Assembly: GCF_030708455.1 (NCBI RefSeq) | Contig: NZ_JAUYWF010000009.1 | Coordinates: 62,001 to 126,000, forward strand | Source: Halomonas sp. SSL-5 | GTDB lineage: Bacteria; Pseudomonadota; Gammaproteobacteria; Pseudomonadales; Halomonadaceae | Direction of reading: 5' to 3' | DNA length: 64,000 nucleotides | Shown: positions 37,654 to 50,190 of the stretch, in pieces | How the letters are laid out: every line of letters starts with the position of its first letter | How positions within the stretch are numbered: the stretch's first letter is position 1 | Program-made: the position numbers and the translations under genes | The notes under the pieces: model-generated | What the model saw: only the letters and a program-made list of their open reading frames with translations | Databases searched by the model: none | Told to the model about the DNA's origin: nothing

Positions 37654-38679
37654 ATGCTGAGCTTTGCACTCGGAACCGGCACCCAGAATACCCAGGGCGA
37701 CTGGCTGGAGATCTACTACCCCGCCCCGCTGCTGAATCCCGACGACGGCCTGGTCGAGGCGGTCAAACGGGTGCTGGACGTGCCGGCGGGCAACGCCGCG
37801 GTGAGCTTCCTGCCCGAGCAGTGCGCCGAGCTGGCCGGCGCCCTCAAGGCCGCCGGCCACCCCGAGCAGGCGGAACTGGCCGAGGCCTTCGCCGGCGCGA
37901 CACGCCCGCTGGTGGCGATGTTCATCGCCGAGGACCAGCCTCCCCAGGGCGCGCCCGAGGTCTACCTCAAGCTGCACCTGCTCTCCCACCGCCTGGTCCA
38001 GCCCCACGGCCTCGACCTCACCGGCATGTTCGGCCTGCTGCGCAATATCGCCTGGACCAGCGAAGGCGCCATCGACGTCCAGGAGCTGCCCGCTCGCCGC
38101 CTCAAGGCACGACTGGAGGGCCGCCCGCTCTCCGTGGATTGCGTCGACAAGTTCCCCAAGATGACCGACTACGTGGTACCGAGTGGCGTGCGCATCGCCG
38201 ACACCGCCCGGGTGCGCCTGGGTGCCTACCTGGGCGAGGGCACCACGGTGATGCACGAGGGCTTCGTCAACTTCAACGCCGGCACCGAGGGGCCGGGCAT
38301 GATCGAGGGCCGCATCTCCGCCGGCGTGATGGTCGGCAAGGGCTCGGACCTCGGCGGCGGCTGCTCCACCATGGGCACCCTCTCCGGCGGCGGCAATATC
38401 GTGATCAAGGTCGGCGAGGGCTGCCTGATCGGTGCCAATGCCGGCATCGGCATCCCCCTGGGCGACCGCTGCACTGTGGAGGCGGGCCTCTATCTCACCG
38501 CCGGCGCCAAGATCACCCTGCTCGACGACCAGGGCCAGGAGGTCAAGACCGTGGCCGCCCGCGAGCTGGCCAACCAGGACGACCTGCTGCTGCGCCGCAA
38601 CTCCCAGAACGGCCGCATCGAGTGCCTGACCAACAAGAGTGCCATCGCGCTCAACGAGGCGCTGCATGCCCATAACTGA
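37654..38679 (+). CDS. dapD: Tetrahydrodipicolinate N-succinyltransferase DapD
   Basis: A 341-residue trimeric left-handed beta-helix acyltransferase that succinylates tetrahydrodipicolinate. This is the long DapD class found in Pseudomonas and relatives. Visible parts: N-terminal globular domain, [42 protein letters not shown] (here only partly quoted) with the [19 protein letters not shown] hexapeptides, and a C-terminal hexapeptide-to-helix region ending ALHAHN. Its 3' end overlaps dapE by 14 bp. Confidence 0.96.
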   Translation: MLSFALGTGTQNTQGDWLEIYYPAPLLNPDDGLVEAVKRVLDVPAGNAAVSFLPEQCAELAGALKAAGHPEQAELAEAFAGATRPLVAMFIAEDQPPQGAPEVYLKLHLLSHRLVQPHGLDLTGMFGLLRNIAWTSEGAIDVQELPARRLKARLEGRPLSVDCVDKFPKMTDYVVPSGVRIADTARVRLGAYLGEGTTVMHEGFVNFNAGTEGPGMIEGRISAGVMVGKGSDLGGGCSTMGTLSGGGNIVIKVGEGCLIGANAGIGIPLGDRCTVEAGLYLTAGAKITLLDDQGQEVKTVAARELANQDDLLLRRNSQNGRIECLTNKSAIALNEALHAHN

Positions 38680-39832
38680 TCCCGCCGGTCTCACGTCCAC
38701 CCTGAGGCTCGCCTTCGACCTGCTGGCGCGCCCCTCGGTGACGCCGGACGACCTGGGGTGTCAGGAGTTGATGATCGAGCGCCTCGCGGCGCTCGGTTTC
38801 CATATCGAACGCCTGCCCTTCGGCGACGTCGAGAACTTCTGGGCCACCCGCGGCCACCACGGCCCGCTGCTGGCCTTCGCCGGGCATACCGACGTGGTAC
38901 CCAGCGGCCCCCACACCCGCTGGGACTTCCCGCCCTTCGAGCCCTGCATCGACGACGACGGCATGCTGCGGGGCCGTGGCGCCGCCGACATGAAGGGCAG
39001 CCTGGCGGCGATGGTCACCGCGGTGGAGCGCTTCGTGGCGGACCACCCCGATCACCATGGCCGCCTGGGGTTCCTGATCACCTCCGACGAGGAGGGGCCC
39101 GCGATGGACGGCACCCGGGCCGTGGTGGAGCACCTGCGCGAGCGCCACGAGCGCCTCGACTACTGCATCGTCGGCGAGCCCTCCTCCACGTCCCGACTGG
39201 GCGACGTGATCAAGAACGGCCGCCGCGGCTCGCTGGGCGGCGTGCTGCATATCAGGGGCGTGCAGGGCCACGTGGCCTATCCTCACCTGGCGAAGAACCC
39301 CATCCACCAGGCGCTGCCCGCGCTGGATGCGCTGACCCAGGAGCACTGGGACGCCGGCAACGACTTCTTCCCCGCCACCAGCTTCCAGGTCTCGAACTTC
39401 CGCTCGGGCACCGGTGCCACCAACGTCATCCCCGGCGAGGTGGAGGCGGTATTCAACTTCCGCTTCTCGACCGAGGTCACCCACGCGGAGCTCCGGGCAC
39501 GCACCGAGGCCATCCTCGACGCCCACGGCCTCGACTATGAGCTGGACTGGACCCTCAACGGCGAGCCCTTCCTCACCGCCGAGGGTGAGCTCGTGGAGGC
39601 GGCGGTGCGCGGCGTGGAGGAGGTCACCGGCCAGGCGCCGGAGCTCTCCACCAGCGGCGGCACCTCCGATGGGCGCTTCATCGCCACCCTGGGCAGCCAG
39701 GTGGTGGAGCTCGGGCCCCTCAACGCCACCATCCACCAGGCCAACGAGCGGATACGCGCCGCCGACCTGGACGAGCTGAGCCGCATCTACGAGGCGGTCA
39801 TGAAGCACCTGTTCATCAACGGCAGCGCCTGA
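38666..39832 (+). CDS. dapE: Succinyl-diaminopimelate desuccinylase DapE
   Basis: A 388-residue M20-family di-zinc hydrolase that frees L,L-diaminopimelate. Zinc ligands are in [25 protein letters not shown] and [10 protein letters not shown]; the lid domain has [23 protein letters not shown] (partly quoted) and the C-terminal [12 protein letters not shown] motif is typical. ATG at 38666 lies inside the dapD 3' end; an earlier in-frame start would overlap more. DapC, DapD and DapE together give the succinylase branch complete up to epimerisation. Confidence 0.97.
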   Translation: MPITDPAGLTSTLRLAFDLLARPSVTPDDLGCQELMIERLAALGFHIERLPFGDVENFWATRGHHGPLLAFAGHTDVVPSGPHTRWDFPPFEPCIDDDGMLRGRGAADMKGSLAAMVTAVERFVADHPDHHGRLGFLITSDEEGPAMDGTRAVVEHLRERHERLDYCIVGEPSSTSRLGDVIKNGRRGSLGGVLHIRGVQGHVAYPHLAKNPIHQALPALDALTQEHWDAGNDFFPATSFQVSNFRSGTGATNVIPGEVEAVFNFRFSTEVTHAELRARTEAILDAHGLDYELDWTLNGEPFLTAEGELVEAAVRGVEEVTGQAPELSTSGGTSDGRFIATLGSQVVELGPLNATIHQANERIRAADLDELSRIYEAVMKHLFINGSA

Positions 39833-39845
39833 CCCTGAGGCTTCC

Positions 39846-40247
39846 ATGACAGCTGACAGCGAAACCCGCTACCCCGATATCGAGATCTACCTGGCCAAGG
39901 CCCCCATGGCGTCGCTGAACGAGTGGCTGGGTATGGCCATCGGCGCCGAGCCCCTGACCCCCGTCGGCAAGGGCAAGTGGCGCAGCAGCGGCCTTGTGGG
40001 GGAGCACGCGATCCCGGTGCTGCTGATGGAGCGCGCCGCCGACGGCTTTGCCAGCCTGTGGTTCGACAGCGCGGAGACCCCCTGGCCCGACGACGCGGCC
40101 TGCGCCCGCGCCGCCGCCAGGCACCTGGGAAGCGAGGTACGCTGCTCGCTGGGCGGCTGGCAGCCCGGCGACGAGCCCGACCGCTTCCTGCGGGTGCTCC
40201 CCGACGGCCGCGAGGAGGAGATCCACTGGCCCGACTCCGGCCAGTAG
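39846..40247 (+). CDS. Protein of unknown function in the dap operon
   Basis: A 133-residue acidic protein 13 bases after the dapE stop, with GAGG before its ATG. No domain was recognised. It starts MTADSETRYPDIEIYLAK, has a middle GKGKWRSSG(L)VGEHAIPVLLMER block and ends EIHWPDSGQ. It looks cytosolic (no signal peptide or membrane segment). Position suggests cotranscription with dapE before a strong terminator. It could be an accessory protein of the dap step or unrelated. Confidence 0.55.
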   Translation: MTADSETRYPDIEIYLAKAPMASLNEWLGMAIGAEPLTPVGKGKWRSSGLVGEHAIPVLLMERAADGFASLWFDSAETPWPDDAACARAAARHLGSEVRCSLGGWQPGDEPDRFLRVLPDGREEEIHWPDSGQ

Positions 40248-40254
40248 CCGCAAA

Positions 40255-40286
40255 CGACATCGCCCCGCGAGTGCGGGGCGATGTCG
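40255..40286. terminator. Bidirectional terminator after the dap operon
   Basis: Perfect 14-bp inverted repeat CGACATCGCCCCGC / GCGGGGCGATGTCG with loop GAGT. On the minus strand it is followed by TTTGCGG, and it serves the convergent cold-shock-domain gene as well. It lies 8 bp after the unknown gene's stop. Confidence 0.75.
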
Positions 40287-40355
40287 TGTCGGACGAAAGC
40301 CGGGGTGACGCAGGCCGCACCGACGGACGGAACGCCGCCGGGCACGGCCGAGTGG

Positions 40356-40820
40356 CTAGGTGATCACAGTAACGTCGTCGGCCTGCAGCCCCTTCTCGTT
40401 CTCCACCACGTGATAGCGCACCTTCTGGCCCTCGGCCAGGGTGCGATGGCCGCGGCCGCGGATGGCGCGGAAGTGGACGAAGACATCCTCGCCGCTGTCG
40501 CGGGTGATGAAACCGTACCCCTTGTTGACGTTGAACCACTTCACCTCGCCGAGCTCGCGGTCGTCGCTCTCGATCTCGGCCAAGTTGACCAGCTGGGGGC
40601 TAAGGGCATTGACCGCCAGGGTGGCGACCAGCAGCACCAGGAAGACCGCCAGCGCCGCGGCGGCATAGACCACGGCCACGCCACCGATGCGCAGGCTGTC
40701 GAACAGCGCCTCCGACAGGGCGCCGCCGGCCAGATGAATGAACAGGGCGATCAGCAGCGGCGCCGGGGCGGCGAGCAGCAGGCTGACCAGACTACAGCGA
40801 AACATGACCTTGCGATTCAT
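40356..40820 (-). CDS. Membrane-anchored cold-shock-domain protein
   Basis: A 154-residue protein with two hydrophobic segments (about residues 8-33 and 46-68) followed by a complete C-terminal cold-shock domain (from [18 protein letters not shown], about 90, to the end). The RNA-binding motifs GYGFI and VFVHF are intact. The N-terminal charge pattern suggests both ends face the cytoplasm. It would be an RNA- or single-strand-DNA-binding domain fixed at the membrane. The start ATG 40820 was chosen as the first one giving a compact signal-anchor. No -35/-10 was assigned. Convergent with the dap operon. Confidence 0.82.
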   Translation of the reverse strand: MNRKVMFRCSLVSLLLAAPAPLLIALFIHLAGGALSEALFDSLRIGGVAVVYAAAALAVFLVLLVATLAVNALSPQLVNLAEIESDDRELGEVKWFNVNKGYGFITRDSGEDVFVHFRAIRGRGHRTLAEGQKVRYHVVENEKGLQADDVTVIT

Positions 40821-40927
40821 GGACTCGAATGACTCTCTTGTTGGTAATGAACGATGTTGACAACCAGTGTTAACAACCACGGGAAGGTGCCAAGGTGAAC
40901 GGTGACACACAGCGACAGGATTCTAGC

Positions 40928-41173
40928 ATGAGCAAGACACAGGCGTCCGACGCCCTGAACGAGCGCCTGGAGGCGCTGGAGAGCCGTATCGCCTATCAGG
41001 AGCACTGGCTGGACACCCTGGACCAGGCCGTCGCCGCCCAGGAGACGCGCCTGACCAGGCTGGAGCGCATCAATGCACTGATGCAGCAGAAGATCCGCGA
41101 GCAGCAGCGGGCGCTGCAGGAGGGTGACGCGGCGCAACCTCGCCCCGAGGACGAGCTGCCGCCGCACTATTGA
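40928..41173 (+). CDS. slyX: SlyX family protein
   Basis: An 81-residue coiled-coil protein: ERLEALESRIAYQEHWLDTLDQAVAAQ with a heptad pattern (partly quoted), then a Gln-rich stretch and the C-terminal ELPPHY, the conserved PPHY tail of SlyX. SlyX function is unknown; it is often near slyD/fkpA. The start at 40928 has AGGA 7 bases upstream; a GTG further upstream gives a longer form with less family-like sequence. It is divergent from the cold-shock-domain gene. Confidence 0.85.
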   Translation: MSKTQASDALNERLEALESRIAYQEHWLDTLDQAVAAQETRLTRLERINALMQQKIREQQRALQEGDAAQPRPEDELPPHY

Positions 41174-41225
41174 CCCCAGCTTCAAGGGGTAAGGAGCAAG
41201 GGACGATAAGCGGCGGCACCTAGGC

Positions 41226-41340
41226 GAGCGGCGCCGGGGACAGGCCTGGCAGGGGGTCCTACGCCAGGGATGGCGTCGGTAGCGCCCAGGGAGGGGTTTA
41301 CAGCGCCCCCGTACAGGCCTGTCGCCGGGTAAGCCGCGAC
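41226..41340 (+). repeat. AGGGAN-hairpin repeat, copy F
   Basis: The most regular copy. Outer arms GACAGGCC (41239-41246) and GGCCTGTC (41316-41323) are perfect. Hairpin 1 is ACGCC / AGGGAT / GGCGT (41261-41276); hairpin 2 is CCC / AGGGAG / GGG (41285-41296). It lies between the convergent stops of slyX and trxB, about 52 bp from each. Confidence 0.9.
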
Positions 41341-41391
41341 CTCATGCCACATTAGGCAGCGAGGCCACGTCACGCTCGGCACTCGCCGCCG

Positions 41392-42366
<975 letters not shown>

Positions 42367-42415
42367 TCAGAAAGGGGGCGCCATTGTAGCAGCCGCGGCG
42401 CCTCTCCGCGGCCGG

Positions 42416-42625
42416 CTAGAGCACCTCGTCATCGCGGCCCAGGATCACCGTCAGCGACTCGGGATCGCCGGGGTCGGCATCGATACGCACCTGGATCGGC
42501 GCGCAGCAGACGTGACAATCCTCCCAGGTGAACTGGCTGCCCTGGGAGACATCCAGCAGCAGATCGAAGGGCGCATCGCAGTAGGGGCAACGCACTCGTC
42601 GCGGGATAAGCGACTCTTCATGCAT
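42416..42625 (-). CDS. CPXCG-motif cysteine-rich protein (zinc ribbon)
   Basis: A 69-residue protein with CPYC (C13, C16) and CHVCC (C37, C40, C41), matching the CPXCG family of small zinc-ribbon proteins. The spacing suggests one bound zinc. Function is unknown; such proteins are common in gammaproteobacteria. It lies 73 bp upstream of trxB and may be cotranscribed with it. Confidence 0.75.
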   Translation of the reverse strand: MHEESLIPRRVRCPYCDAPFDLLLDVSQGSQFTWEDCHVCCAPIQVRIDADPGDPESLTVILGRDDEVL

Positions 42626-42832
42626 GGGAACTCCCCGACCATCCTCGGCCTGTCATGGACTGGTGCCATCCTGCCGGCTCGGCAGCACGGACGCATGGGT
42701 GGTGACATGGCGCCGGGCCCGGGGCATTTCAAGCGCCTCCCGGGCAGCGGTTGAAAAGCCCGCCTATCATGACCATGTACTCTCAAGCGTACCAGGAAGG
42801 TTCGTTCACTCTCCGCGACGAGGAGGACTTCG

Positions 42833-45577
<2,745 letters not shown>

Positions 45578-45613
45578 CAGGACGGCGTAAACCGCCCCCC
45601 CATCGCCCAAGCA

Positions 45614-45678
45614 AAAGGCCCCGCCGGTTTGAACTGACCCCCAATAGTTGGACGGTTCATTCAGCCGGCGGGGCCTTT
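45614..45678. terminator. Terminator after acnA with a large loop
   Basis: Arms AAAGGCCCCGCCGG (45614-45627) and CCGGCGGGGCCTTT (45665-45678) pair over 14 bp. The plus strand ends in TTTAT and the minus in TTTTGC. The loop is 37 bases instead of 4-8 and contains a sequence resembling an IS3-family end (45630-45653). Confidence 0.75.
45630..45653 (+). mobile_element. IS3-family-like terminal inverted repeat (remnant)
   Basis: TGAACTGACCCCCAATAGTT followed by GGAC resembles the ends of many IS3-family elements, as remembered. No transposase or second end is present, so this would be a solo remnant in the acnA terminator loop. Short chance match cannot be excluded. Confidence 0.4.
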
Positions 45679-45691
45679 ATCGATTAACTGG

Positions 45692-45837
45692 GATAGTGCT
45701 TCTGATTCATGTCACGAGCGAAGATAGGCTGGCCGCCGCCGGAGCAGAGCAACCGGAGTTGGCAGGCCGCTCAATGAGGATTGCGAGCACCGCCGGCGGC
45801 CAGGATATCGAGCGCAGTAATGAATCAGTGCACTATC
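45692..45837. repeat. Long imperfect inverted repeat at the maeA 3' end
   Basis: Left end GATAGTGC...CTGATTCAT (45692-45710) is mirrored by ATGAATCAGTGCACTATC (45820-45837). Inside, CTGGCCGCCG (near 45730) pairs with CGGCGGCCAG (45792-45803). The whole 146-bp segment can fold into one cruciform. It has no ORF and its right arm overlaps the maeA stop codon. Resembles a MITE-type element. Confidence 0.55.
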
Positions 45838-47515
45838 AGAAGGAGCGGCGACGATAACGCCTGTACTCCGGCGTCCAGCTGTTGCGCTCGATGGCCTCGC
45901 GCAGCTTGATGCCATTGGTCTTCAGCGCCACGCCCTCGCCCTGGGCCTGGCCGGCCACGTCGAAGGCGATGGCCTTGGAGAGCTCGCGGATCTTGGCGAG
46001 CGGCGGCAGCAGCGCCCCCTCGCCCGCCTTGACGATGGGCGCCTCGCGGGCCAGCGCCCGGGAGGCGGACATCAGCATGTCGTCGGTCACCCGCCGCGCG
46101 CCCGAGGCCACCACCCCCAGGCCGATGCCGGGGAAGATATAGGCGTTGTTGCACTGGGCGATGGGGATGACGCGTCCCTCATGCTCCACCGGCGGGAAGG
46201 GGCTGCCGGTGGCGACCAGCGCCGCACCGTCGGTCCAGCGAATCACGTCTTCGGGCAGCGCCTCGGCCTGGGAAGTGGGATTGGAGAGCGGCATGATCAC
46301 CGGCGTCTCGCAGCCGGCATGCATGGTACGCACCACCTCCTCGGTGAAGATTCCCGGTCGCCCGCAAACGCCGATCAGCACCGTGGGCCTGACCCGATGG
46401 ACCGTTTCTACCAGTTCCTGCCCGCTCCAGCCCTCGGTGAGCGCCGCCTCGTGGGCCAGGCGGCTCTGGAAGTCGCGCAGCCACTCCTGGTCGTCGGTGA
46501 CCAGCCCCTCGCGGTCGACCATGTAGATACGGGCGCGGGCCTCGCGGTCGGTGAGGCCCTCGGCCTGCATGGCCACCACCACCTGCTCGGCGATGCCGCA
46601 GCCGGCGGAACCGGCGCCCACGAACACCACGCGCTGCTGGGCGATGCCCTCACCACGCGCCTGGCAGGCCGCCATCAGGGTGCCCACCACCACCGAGGCG
46701 GTGCCCTGGACGTCGTCGTTGAAGCAGCACAGCTCGTCGCGGTAGCGCGTGAGCAGCGGCACGGCGTTGGCCTGAGCGAAGTCCTCGAACTGCAGCAGCA
46801 CCCTGGGCCAGCGCCGCTTCACGGCGGCGATGAACTCGGCGATGAAGGCGTCGTACTCCTCCTGGGAGATGCGCGGATGACGCCACCCCATGTACATGGG
46901 GTCGTCGAGCAGCGCCTGGTTGTTGGTGCCCACGTCGAGCATGATCGGCTGGGTGTAGGCCGGGCTGATGCCGCCACAGGCGGTATACAGCGCCAGCTTG
47001 CCGATGGGAATGCCCATGCCGCCGATGCCCTGGTCGCCGAGGCCCAGGATGCGCTCGCCGTCGGTGACCACGATCACCTTGACGTTATCCTTGGTGGAGG
47101 AGCGCAGGATGTCATCCATGCGGTCGCGGTCGCCGTAGTTGATGAACAGGCCGCGGTGATTGCGATAGATGTTCGAGAACTCCTGACACGCCTTGCCCAC
47201 CGTGGGCGTATAGATGATCGGCAGCATCTCCTCGAGATGCTCCGAGACCAATCGGTAGTAGAGGGTCTCGTTATCATCCTGGATGGCGCGCAGGTAGATG
47301 TGCTTGTCGAGGTCGGTCTGACACTGGCGGTACTGGCGGTAGGCCCGCTCCAGCTGCTCCTCGATGGTCTCCACGCACTGCGGCAGCAGGCCGATCAGAT
47401 TGAACTCGATGCGCTCCTCGTGGCTGAAGGCGCTGCCCTTGTTGAGCAGCGGCATCTCCAGCAGCGGCGGGCCGGCATAGGGGATATACAGGGGACGCTT
47501 GGATTGGGTGGTCAT
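45836..47515 (-). CDS. maeA: NAD-dependent malic enzyme
   Basis: A 559-residue malate dehydrogenase (oxaloacetate-decarboxylating), making pyruvate. Length and layout match E. coli MaeA (565). Landmarks: [48 protein letters not shown] (partly quoted), the metal-binding FEDFAQANA and [10 protein letters not shown], and the dinucleotide motif [10 protein letters not shown]. The C-terminal end [11 protein letters not shown] is basic. The last codon is inside a long inverted repeat, so the natural end may have been altered. Confidence 0.96.
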   Translation of the reverse strand: MTTQSKRPLYIPYAGPPLLEMPLLNKGSAFSHEERIEFNLIGLLPQCVETIEEQLERAYRQYRQCQTDLDKHIYLRAIQDDNETLYYRLVSEHLEEMLPIIYTPTVGKACQEFSNIYRNHRGLFINYGDRDRMDDILRSSTKDNVKVIVVTDGERILGLGDQGIGGMGIPIGKLALYTACGGISPAYTQPIMLDVGTNNQALLDDPMYMGWRHPRISQEEYDAFIAEFIAAVKRRWPRVLLQFEDFAQANAVPLLTRYRDELCCFNDDVQGTASVVVGTLMAACQARGEGIAQQRVVFVGAGSAGCGIAEQVVVAMQAEGLTDREARARIYMVDREGLVTDDQEWLRDFQSRLAHEAALTEGWSGQELVETVHRVRPTVLIGVCGRPGIFTEEVVRTMHAGCETPVIMPLSNPTSQAEALPEDVIRWTDGAALVATGSPFPPVEHEGRVIPIAQCNNAYIFPGIGLGVVASGARRVTDDMLMSASRALAREAPIVKAGEGALLPPLAKIRELSKAIAFDVAGQAQGEGVALKTNGIKLREAIERNSWTPEYRRYRRRSF

Positions 47516-47598
47516 CTCGACTCTCGATCGGTTGACGGGAACGGGCCGTGGGCGCTCTGCCGGCGCCTTCCCGAATACTCTACCATGCCCGAAACGAC

Positions 47599-47624
47599 CG
47601 CGCCCCGGCCGAGGCCGGGGCGCG
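47599..47624 (-). terminator. Terminator after the YeeE/YedE gene
   Basis: CGCGCCCCGGCC and GGCCGGGGCGCG form an 11-12 bp stem with a tight loop, 45-70 bases after the transporter stop. On the minus strand it is followed by GTCGTTTC. Confidence 0.55.
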
Positions 47625-47668
47625 CTTCACGGGGCAATCACGGGACAATCTCGGAGCACCGACCGGGC

Positions 47669-48877
47669 TCAGCAGCCCTTGGCGGCCGGCTTGAGCGCCG
47701 CCTCTCCGGTGAAGAAGAAGGGCCGCAGCCTGACCCCGAGCATGTTGCCGGCGAAGGCCGCCACCAGCCACACCCAGCCGTGCAGGCTGCCGGAGGCGAT
47801 GCCGCCGAAGTAGGCGCCGATATTGCAGCCGAAGGCCAGGCGGGCACCATAGCCGAGCATGATGCCGCCGATCACCGCCGCCAGCACCGAGCGCGCCGGG
47901 ATACGGAAGTTGGGGGCAAACTTGCCGGCCAGGGACGCCGCCACCAGGGCGCCGACCATGATGCCGACGTTCATCACCGTGGTGATGTCGCTCCATACGC
48001 TGGCCTCCAGGGCGGAGGCATTCCAGCTCGCCTGCCAGTAGCCCCACTGGCTGACGTCGCCGCCCAGCGCCTCGAAGCCCTTGGCGCCCCACAGCGCGAA
48101 GGCCGACGTGATGCCCCAGGGTCGGCCGGCCAGGGCCAGGGTGGCGAAGTTCAGCAGCGCCAGGGCCACGGCGCCAAACAGCAGCGGCCAGGGGCCGGTG
48201 AGCCAGCGCCGGTTGCCGGCGTCGATGGTCGGGGCCCGCTCCAACTGGCCATGGCGGCGCCTCTCCATCAGCACGGTGAAGGCGGCGATGACGGCGAACA
48301 GCGCCAGGCTCACGACGATACCGCCACCGGCGCCGAACTCGTTGACCAGCGACACCGGCTGGAAGGCCGGCAGGCTCTGCCACCAGCTGAAGTGGGCGGT
48401 GCCGATCAGCGAGCCGACGATGAAGAACGCCAGGGTGATCAGCATGCGCGCGTTGCCGCCGCCGGCGGTGAACAGGGTGCCGGAGGCGCAACCGCCGCCC
48501 AGTTGCATGCCGATGCCGAACAGGAAGGCACCGAACACTACCGAGACGCCGATCGGCGACACGTAGCCATAGACCGGCTGGCCGAACAGGCTGCCGGCAC
48601 CCAGCGCCGGGAAGAACAGCAGCACCGCGATGGCCAGCATCACCATCTGGGCGCGCAGGCCGCGGCCGCGGCGCTCGGTGATGAAGACCCGCCAGGCGGC
48701 GGTGAAACCGAAGGCGGCATGGTAGAGGACCATGCCCAGCAGGCCGCCGACCAGCATCAGGGCACCGAGGCGGATGCCGAAAACGCTGCCGACCACCAGG
48801 GCGGCGGCGACCAGGCCGGCGGCGGCCAGCAGCGGCAGGGAGAGGCGGGGTCGTTGCGTCAGGGCGAGTTCACTCAT
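47669..48877 (-). CDS. YeeE/YedE family (sulfur-compound) transporter
   Basis: A 402-residue membrane protein with about 9-10 hydrophobic segments and two internal repeats. The paired motifs GGGCASGTL (first half) and GCNIGAYFGG (second half) contain the conserved cysteines of the YeeE/YedE family, members of which import thiosulfate. Start ATG 48877 opens a signal-anchor region; a longer ORF upstream lacks a good ribosome site. No sulfurtransferase (TusA/YeeD) neighbour is present. Substrate not proven. The upstream region (48930-49000) is unusually AT-rich. Confidence 0.85.
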   Translation of the reverse strand: MSELALTQRPRLSLPLLAAAGLVAAALVVGSVFGIRLGALMLVGGLLGMVLYHAAFGFTAAWRVFITERRGRGLRAQMVMLAIAVLLFFPALGAGSLFGQPVYGYVSPIGVSVVFGAFLFGIGMQLGGGCASGTLFTAGGGNARMLITLAFFIVGSLIGTAHFSWWQSLPAFQPVSLVNEFGAGGGIVVSLALFAVIAAFTVLMERRRHGQLERAPTIDAGNRRWLTGPWPLLFGAVALALLNFATLALAGRPWGITSAFALWGAKGFEALGGDVSQWGYWQASWNASALEASVWSDITTVMNVGIMVGALVAASLAGKFAPNFRIPARSVLAAVIGGIMLGYGARLAFGCNIGAYFGGIASGSLHGWVWLVAAFAGNMLGVRLRPFFFTGEAALKPAAKGC

Positions 48878-49017
48878 GGCGTGCTCTCTCGAAGTCGTCA
48901 GGGCGGGGAGCCCGGGTGACCGGCCATGGTAACGATCCCGAAAAAGCACGTAAAAGCATTTAAACGAAAGAATTGATTCCAAAAATGAATAAGCAATCCC
49001 CCCGGCCGCCAACGCCA

Positions 49018-49039
49018 GCGGGCGCCCGAAGGCGCCCGC
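49018..49039 (-). terminator. Terminator after trpS
   Basis: GCGGGCGCC, loop TTCG (UUCG class), GGCGCCCGC on the minus strand: a 9-bp stem 25 bases after the trpS stop. No strong U-tract follows. Confidence 0.6.
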
Positions 49040-49063
49040 CACCACGATCGGCAGGGCGTCGCC

Positions 49064-50089
49064 TCAGACGAAGCGGCCCAGCCCCGCGGCCTGGCGCAGG
49101 CGATCCATCAGCGGGGCGGCCTCGGCACGGGCACGCTCGGCCCCCTTCAGCAGCACCTGCTCGATATGCCCCGGATCTTCCAGCAGCGCCTGGTAGCGCT
49201 CGCGAGGCTCGCGCAGGTGCTCATCGAGGTATTCGAAGACACGATTCTTGGCCTCGCCCCAGCCGATGCCGTTGGCGTACTCGTCGCGCATGGCCGCGGT
49301 CTCCTCGGCGCTGGCGAAGGCGGAGAAGATCTGGAACAGGGTGCAGGTGTCGGGGTCCTTGGGCTCGCCGGGCTCCAGGGAGTTGGTCTTGATCTTGCGC
49401 ACCAGCTTCAGCAGCTTCTTCTCGGAGACGAACAGCGGGATGGTGTTGTTGTAGCTCTTGGACATCTTGCGCCCGTCCAGGCCGCCCAGCACCTCCACCT
49501 TCTCGTCCACCGCCGCCTCGGGCAGGGAGAAGTACTGCCCCTTGTAGAGGTGGTTGAAGCGCCCGGCCATGTCGCGGGCCATCTCGATATGCTGGATCTG
49601 GTCGCGTCCCACCGGCACCTTGTTGGCATTGAACATCAGGATATCCGCGGCCATCAGCACCGGGTAGCCGAACAGCCCCATGGTGATGCCCTTGTCGGGG
49701 TCCTGGTTGCCGGCGGCCTCGTTCTCCGCCACCGACGCCTTGTAGGCGTGGGCGCGGTTCATCAGCCCCTTGGCGCAGACGCAGGAGAGCATCCAGGTCA
49801 GCTCGGGGATCTCGGGGATGTCCGACTGGCGGTAGAAGATGGCGTTGTCGGTATCCAGGCCCAGCGCCAGCCAGGTGGCGGCGATCTCCAGGCGCGACTC
49901 CTGCACCCGCCGCGGGTCCTGGCACTTGATCAGCGCATGCAGGTCGGCGAGGAAGTAGTAGGACTGCACGTTGGGATCCTGGCTCGCCTCGATGGCGGGC
50001 TTGATGGCGCCGACGTAGTTGCCCAGGTGGGGGGTACCGGTGGTGGTGATGCCGGTCAGAACGCGGGTCTTCTCGGATGCTGCACTCAT
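49064..50089 (-). CDS. trpS: Tryptophanyl-tRNA synthetase
   Basis: A 341-residue class I synthetase. The HIGH-like motif is TPHLGN (about residues 19-24), the KMSKS motif is exact in GRKMSKSYNNTI, and GLFGYPVLMAADIL and VPVGRDQIQHIE are typical. Length is close to E. coli TrpS (334). ATG at 50089 fits the family start. It does not overlap the next gene. Confidence 0.97.
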   Translation of the reverse strand: MSAASEKTRVLTGITTTGTPHLGNYVGAIKPAIEASQDPNVQSYYFLADLHALIKCQDPRRVQESRLEIAATWLALGLDTDNAIFYRQSDIPEIPELTWMLSCVCAKGLMNRAHAYKASVAENEAAGNQDPDKGITMGLFGYPVLMAADILMFNANKVPVGRDQIQHIEMARDMAGRFNHLYKGQYFSLPEAAVDEKVEVLGGLDGRKMSKSYNNTIPLFVSEKKLLKLVRKIKTNSLEPGEPKDPDTCTLFQIFSAFASAEETAAMRDEYANGIGWGEAKNRVFEYLDEHLREPRERYQALLEDPGHIEQVLLKGAERARAEAAPLMDRLRQAAGLGRFV

Positions 50090-50190
50090 GGGGTAGGCGG
50101 ACTCTGCGGTTCGTAAATGGCCGCTATGGTAACGCGCGCACCCCGTCAAGGCGACCGGGGTCAGGGCTACTGCGGCTATCCGCCGAGGGA

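Noticed and set aside
46181..48919. A 912-codon plus-strand frame opposite maeA and the YeeE gene
   Set aside because: Spans two unrelated genes and their gap in antisense, with no ribosome site; composition is shadow-like.
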